Source: Haloferax marinisediminis
GTDB taxonomy: Archaea; Halobacteriota; Halobacteria; Halobacteriales; Haloferacaceae
Assembly (NCBI RefSeq): GCF_009674585.1
Contig: NZ_WKJP01000001.1
Location: 186,001 to 250,000 of the forward strand
Direction: 5' to 3'
DNA: 64,000 bases
Shown: positions 60,481 to 64,000 of the stretch, in pieces
How positions within the stretch are numbered: the stretch's first letter is position 1
Layout of the letters: each line of letters begins with the position of its first letter
Made by a program: the position numbers and the translations under genes
The notes under the pieces: model-generated
What the model was told of the DNA's origin: nothing
What the model saw: the letters and a program-made list of their open reading frames with translations, nothing else
Databases searched by the model: none

Positions 60481-61620
60481 ATGTCAGGCGAACTGAAGCG
60501 GGGGCTGGAAGGTGTGCTGGTCACCGAGTCGGAGCTCAGCTTTATCGACGGCGACGCTGGACAACTCATCTATCGCGGGTACGATATCGACGACCTCGCA
60601 CGCGACGCGAGTTACGAGGAAGTACTCTATCTCCTGTGGCACGGGAAACTTCCGAATCGCGAGGAACTCGACGACTTCTCGGCAGAACTGGCGGCGCACC
60701 GTGACCTCGGCGACGGGATTCTCGACGTGGCACGCGAACTCGCCGAGCAGGACGAGTCGCCGATGGCGGCACTCCGAACGCTCGTCTCGGCGATGTCGGC
60801 GTTCGACGAGAACGCGGACTTCGAAGACGTGACCAACCGCGAGGTCAACCTCGAAAAGGCAAAGCGCATCACGGCGAAGATGCCGTCGGTACTCGCGGCC
60901 TACGCGCGATTCCGACGTGGCGACGACTACGTCGCACCCAACGAGGACCTCGACCACGCTGCAAACTTCCTCTACATGCTCAACGGCGAAGAGCCGAACG
61001 ACGTTCTCGCCGAGACGTTCGACATGGCGCTCGTCCTGCACGCGGACCACGGTCTGAACGCCTCGACGTTCTCTGCGATGGTGACGGCGTCCACGCTCTC
61101 GGACATGTACAGTGCAGTGACCTCGGCAGTGGGCACGCTCTCGGGGTCGCTCCACGGTGGCGCCAACGCGAACGTCATGCGGATGCTGAAAGATGTCGAC
61201 GACAGCGACATGGACCCCACCCAGTGGGTCAAAGACGCCCTCGAGCGCGGCGAGCGTGTCGCCGGGTTCGGCCACCGCGTCTACAACGTCAAAGACCCAC
61301 GCGCGAACATTCTCGGCGAGAAGTCCGAAGCGCTCGGTGAGGCCGCCGGCGACATGAAGTGGTACGAGATGTCGGTCGCCATCGAGGAGTACATCGGTGA
61401 GGAGAAAGGCCTCGCACCCAACGTCGACTTCTACTCTGCGTCGACGTACTACCAGATGGGAATCCCGATCGACCTCTACACTCCCATCTTCGCCGTCTCG
61501 CGCGTCGGCGGGTGGATTGCACACATCCTCGAACAGTACGACGACAACCGCCTCATCCGCCCCCGTGCCCGCTACGTCGGTGACAAGGGTCTGGAGTTCC
61601 CGGGTCTCGACGACCGGTAA
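60481..61620 (+). CDS. citZ: Citrate synthase
   Basis: A 379-residue enzyme condensing acetyl-CoA and oxaloacetate. Catalytic residues are His225 (GSLHGGANANVM), His265 (GFGHRVYNV) and Asp316 (APNVDFYSAS); the N-terminal GVLVTESELSFIDGDAGQLI is typical of archaeal/Gram-positive type enzymes. ATG at 60481 is used; an in-frame ATG seven codons upstream is possible. A T-rich terminator (TTCTTTTTC) follows at about 61639. The partner aconitase is at 5165-7945. Confidence 0.96.
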   Translation: MSGELKRGLEGVLVTESELSFIDGDAGQLIYRGYDIDDLARDASYEEVLYLLWHGKLPNREELDDFSAELAAHRDLGDGILDVARELAEQDESPMAALRTLVSAMSAFDENADFEDVTNREVNLEKAKRITAKMPSVLAAYARFRRGDDYVAPNEDLDHAANFLYMLNGEEPNDVLAETFDMALVLHADHGLNASTFSAMVTASTLSDMYSAVTSAVGTLSGSLHGGANANVMRMLKDVDDSDMDPTQWVKDALERGERVAGFGHRVYNVKDPRANILGEKSEALGEAAGDMKWYEMSVAIEEYIGEEKGLAPNVDFYSASTYYQMGIPIDLYTPIFAVSRVGGWIAHILEQYDDNRLIRPRARYVGDKGLEFPGLDDR

Positions 61621-61767
61621 CGACGGCGAACCACCCGTTCTTTTTCATACGCGCTGACACCAACACCGGCTGGTCAACGTCCCAGAGAGTTTACGTTAGT
61701 TTATCGACACTGGCACGACACCTGAATGACGAGCGTCATACGCCGCGATTAGGTCGCCGCTGTCTTG

Positions 61768-61972
61768 CGATTTCACTTTCACTGCGGGTGGGAGACGTTT
61801 ATATACCTAGGGGTCAGAAAAACAGTTGCACGTCACACGCGTGCATTCCCCCTTTCCCCCACATTCACATCGAAGAGCGACGGCTCCTCGCAGTCGCCGT
61901 GTGAGTTGACAACACGGGGGTGATTGGAATCTATCCCGAACGATTAAACACGAATGGCAGTGATTCGTGACC
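61768..61972 (+). promoter_or_regulatory. Promoter element and hairpin-bearing leader upstream of ilvA
   Basis: CGATTTCACTTTCACT (61768-61783) precedes a TATA box at 61798-61806, so transcription should start near 61828 and leave a leader of about 145 bases, long for a haloarchaeon. The leader holds hairpins GCGAC/GTCGC (61877-61881, 61893-61897) and CCGTGT/ACACGG (61897-61902, 61912-61917), which share one base and cannot both form fully. Pyrimidine-rich and C-rich sequence precedes them. The region 61621-61767 shows no gene. Confidence 0.5.
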
Positions 61973-63184
61973 ATGCTCTCTCTTTCCGACGTTCAAGACG
62001 CCCGCGAGCGCGTCGAAGCGGTCGCTCGACGGACACCGCTCGAATACTCGCACACGTTCTCTGATATGACTGGCGCAGAGGTCCACCTGAAGTTGGAGAA
62101 CTTCCAGCGGACCGGCTCGTTCAAGATTCGTGGGGCGATGAACCGCATCACGACGCTCTCGGAGGAGGAACAACGCGCAGGCGTGGTGACGGCGAGTGCC
62201 GGCAACCACGCACAGGGTGTCGCACTCGCGGCGACACGGGCGGGCGTGGACTCGAAAATCGTGATGCCGGAGTACGCCCCCATCACGAAGGTAAAAGCGA
62301 CAGAGCGCTACGGCGGTGACGTCGTCCTCCACGGCGCCGACTACGACGAAGCCCAAACGAAAGCCCACGAACTCGAAGCAGCAGAAGGACGCACCTACGT
62401 CCACGCCTTCGACGACGAGTACGTGATGGCTGGACAGGGAACGATTGGTCTCGAAATCGTCGAAGACTGTCCTGACCTCGATACCGTCGTCGTTCCAATC
62501 GGTGGGGGCGGCCTCATCTCCGGCATCGCCACCGCCATCAAAGAACAGCACCCCGACGTTCGCGTCGTCGGTGTGCAGGCAGAACAGGCGTCCAGCGCTG
62601 CCGACTCGCTCACCAAAGGCTCCGTACAGGAGATCGACGAAGTAGACACCATCGCCGACGGTATCGCAGTTCGCCGGATGGGTGACAAGACGTTCGAGGT
62701 CATCCAAGAGCGTGTCGACGAGGTCGTCACCGTCTCTGACGAGGAAATCGCCGTCGCGCTCATGTACTTACTCGAACGCTCGAAGACGTTGGTCGAAGGC
62801 GCCGGTGCGGTGGCACTGGCGGCACTCATCTTCGAGAAATTCGACTACGAAGCAGACGAGGTTATCGTCCCGGCGCTGTGCGGTGGCAACATAGACATGA
62901 ACACGCTCACAACCGTCGTGATGCGTGGTCTCGTCGAGACGGGGCGGTACCTGAAGATTCGCACCGAACTCAAAGACCGCCCGGGGTCGCTCGAACAACT
63001 CATTCAAATCATCGCCGAGAAGAAGGCGAACATCTACGCCGTCCGGCACGACCGGACCTCCCGGAAGATTGCACTGAACGCGACGGAAGTCGAAATCGAC
63101 CTCGAGATGCGTGGCCCCGAGCACGTCGATACGCTCCTCGCTGCACTCCGCGGCGAAGGCTACGAAGTCGAAGTCCTCGACTGA
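61973..63184 (+). CDS. ilvA: Threonine ammonia-lyase (threonine dehydratase) with ACT domain
   Basis: A 403-residue PLP enzyme converting threonine to 2-oxobutyrate for isoleucine synthesis or threonine breakdown. PLP lysine Lys51 in RTGSFKIRGAMN, SAGNHAQGVALA and the glycine loop IGGGGLISGIA. The C-terminal ACT domain (about 330-403, LKIRTELKDRPGSLEQLIQI) should bind an amino acid for feedback control. ATG at 61973 is preferred; GTG at 61967 would add two residues. RidA follows 111 bases on, a functional partner. Confidence 0.94.
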   Translation: MLSLSDVQDARERVEAVARRTPLEYSHTFSDMTGAEVHLKLENFQRTGSFKIRGAMNRITTLSEEEQRAGVVTASAGNHAQGVALAATRAGVDSKIVMPEYAPITKVKATERYGGDVVLHGADYDEAQTKAHELEAAEGRTYVHAFDDEYVMAGQGTIGLEIVEDCPDLDTVVVPIGGGGLISGIATAIKEQHPDVRVVGVQAEQASSAADSLTKGSVQEIDEVDTIADGIAVRRMGDKTFEVIQERVDEVVTVSDEEIAVALMYLLERSKTLVEGAGAVALAALIFEKFDYEADEVIVPALCGGNIDMNTLTTVVMRGLVETGRYLKIRTELKDRPGSLEQLIQIIAEKKANIYAVRHDRTSRKIALNATEVEIDLEMRGPEHVDTLLAALRGEGYEVEVLD

Positions 63185-63295
63185 GGTCACGGGCGCGTCG
63201 TCGGACAACCTGAACGGAAAGCAGAACGTCGCCCCGACGCGACTGCCCCGACTGTTCCCGCCTATTTTATCACGTCGTGGCGAAACTTGCCGGGT

Positions 63296-63682
63296 ATGAA
63301 GCGCGTCATCTCGACAGACGAAGCGCCGGCTGCAGTCGGTGCGTACAGTCAAGCAACGACGAACGGGTCCCTCCTCTACACTGCCGGCCAGATTCCCCTG
63401 ACGCCGGACGGTGAACTCCTCGACGACGAGGACATCGCCACCCAGACCAAGCAGTCTCTCGACAACGTGATAGCCATCCTCGACGAGGCGGGCGCAGACG
63501 CAGGCGACGTGCTGAAGACGACCGTCTTCCTCGCCGACATCGACGACTTCGACGAGATGAACGAGACGTACGCGACGTACTTCGACGACGAACCACCGGC
63601 ACGGTCGGCCGTCGAGGTGGGTAACCTCCCGAAGGGCGTCGGCGTCGAAATCGAAGCGGTCGCCGTCCTCGACGAGGAGTGA
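63296..63682 (+). CDS. ridA: RidA family enamine/imine deaminase
   Basis: A 128-residue RidA protein. Conserved VGAYSQATTNGSLLYTAGQI near the N-terminus, TTVFLADIDDFDEMNETYAT and the catalytic Arg in PPARSAVEVGNLPKGVGVEI. It hydrolyses the reactive 2-aminoacrylate or 2-aminocrotonate released by threonine ammonia-lyase, encoded just upstream. ATG at 63296 fits the family. Confidence 0.94.
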   Translation: MKRVISTDEAPAAVGAYSQATTNGSLLYTAGQIPLTPDGELLDDEDIATQTKQSLDNVIAILDEAGADAGDVLKTTVFLADIDDFDEMNETYATYFDDEPPARSAVEVGNLPKGVGVEIEAVAVLDEE

Positions 63683-63885
63683 ACCGTCGGGTTCGGTCGG
63701 CCCTCGCGTGGGGTGCAGTGAGCCTCCTCCTCGTGGGCGTTCTCGCGCAGGGTGCGACCCTCTTCGGCCTCGGTATCGAGGCGTCGTTTTGGGCGGTGGC
63801 AGCAGTGGCACTCACCGCAGGCATCGTCGTCACGTCTGTGACATACGTCACCGAGCCACGGCTCGAACGGAAAGGAAGGGCTTAA
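63679..63885 (+). CDS. Small membrane protein coupled to RidA (68 aa)
   Basis: A 68-residue protein with two hydrophobic helices (ALAWGAVSLLLVGVLAQGAT and FWAVAAVALTAGIVVTSVTY). Its GTG start overlaps the RidA stop (GTGA), so translation is likely coupled. No family recognised. Confidence 0.72.
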   Translation: MNRRVRSALAWGAVSLLLVGVLAQGATLFGLGIEASFWAVAAVALTAGIVVTSVTYVTEPRLERKGRA

Positions 63886-63918
63886 ATTATCGAGGCAGAA
63901 ACGTTGCGTTGTAAGCCA

Positions 63919-63999
63919 GCCAGGATGGCCGAGCGGTAAGGCGCACGCCTGGAAAGCGTGTTCCCTCTGGGATCGGGGGTTCAAATCCCTCTCCTGGCG
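63919..63999 (+). tRNA. tRNA-Ser(GGA)
   Basis: An 81-base gene with long variable arm. Acceptor GCCAGGA/TCCTGGC, anticodon loop CTGGAAA, T-loop TTCAAAT, discriminator G. The window ends one base after it, so a downstream tail relic cannot be checked. Confidence 0.92.
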
Positions 64000-64000
64000 C

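Overview
The window is haloarchaeal chromosome: proteins are strongly acidic, exported proteins carry twin-arginine (Tat) signals, tRNA genes lack an encoded CCA, and several families here are known mainly from halophilic archaea (DUF5790, the HVO_0476 zinc-finger family, a doublet histone, the Azf glucose-6-phosphate dehydrogenase). The neighbourhoods citrate synthase / type II GAPDH / pgk / type I GAPDH / L10e / NucS and azf / rpa2 / histone / histone deacetylase match what I remember of Haloferax volcanii (around HVO_0466 to HVO_0541). I read it as Haloferax or a close relative in the Haloferacaceae; the species cannot be fixed from the sequence alone.

Layout. 0-8 kb: a flippase-like membrane protein, a quadruple-CBS protein, RtcB RNA ligase, two small genes and a large aconitase. 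8-12.1 kb: a DUF6069-like membrane protein, the tail of a dead M48 protease, a Tat-exported LVIVD protein, and a tRNA cluster (CAU tRNA plus two tandem intron-containing tRNA-Asn genes). 12.2-17.4 kb: an information-processing block with CCA-adding enzyme, histone deacetylase, doublet histone and the ssDNA-binding protein RPA2; the last three read in one direction. 17.6-25.1 kb: tRNA-Arg, Azf, MptD, DUF5790, a creatininase/ArfB-type hydrolase, an ABC exporter and DUF192/DUF6713 proteins. 25.2-37.4 kb: an accessory stretch with tRNA-Val and two identical tRNA-Phe genes, each followed by a degenerate copy of its own 3' end, plus exported proteins (an extremely charged low-complexity protein and a halolysin), two nearly identical cold-shock genes, a peroxiredoxin-like gene bracketed by 48-bp direct repeats, a FemAB-like transferase, a three-hairpin intergenic element, and HTH regulators with very small zinc ribbons. 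37.5-64 kb: mostly core metabolism and housekeeping.

How genes fit together. Central carbon metabolism is well covered: Azf (glucose-6-phosphate oxidation), type I GAPDH and Pgk, type II GAPDH (gluconeogenic in Haloferax), citrate synthase, aconitase and a thiolase. Threonine synthase, threonine ammonia-lyase and RidA form a threonine/isoleucine route in which RidA removes the reactive enamine made by the lyase. RPA2, histone and deacetylase suggest a chromatin/replication unit. MptD, and possibly the ArfB-like enzyme, belong to pterin/deazaflavin synthesis.

The most unusual parts are the family of tRNA-tail relics with a shared spacer core (tRNA-CAU, tRNA-Val, both tRNA-Phe and one orphan copy), the cassette they bracket at 32.3-33.2 kb, the three consecutive hairpins at 34.36-34.49 kb, and two 48-54-residue zinc ribbons close to HTH genes. 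No CRISPR array, rRNA gene or intact transposase was seen.
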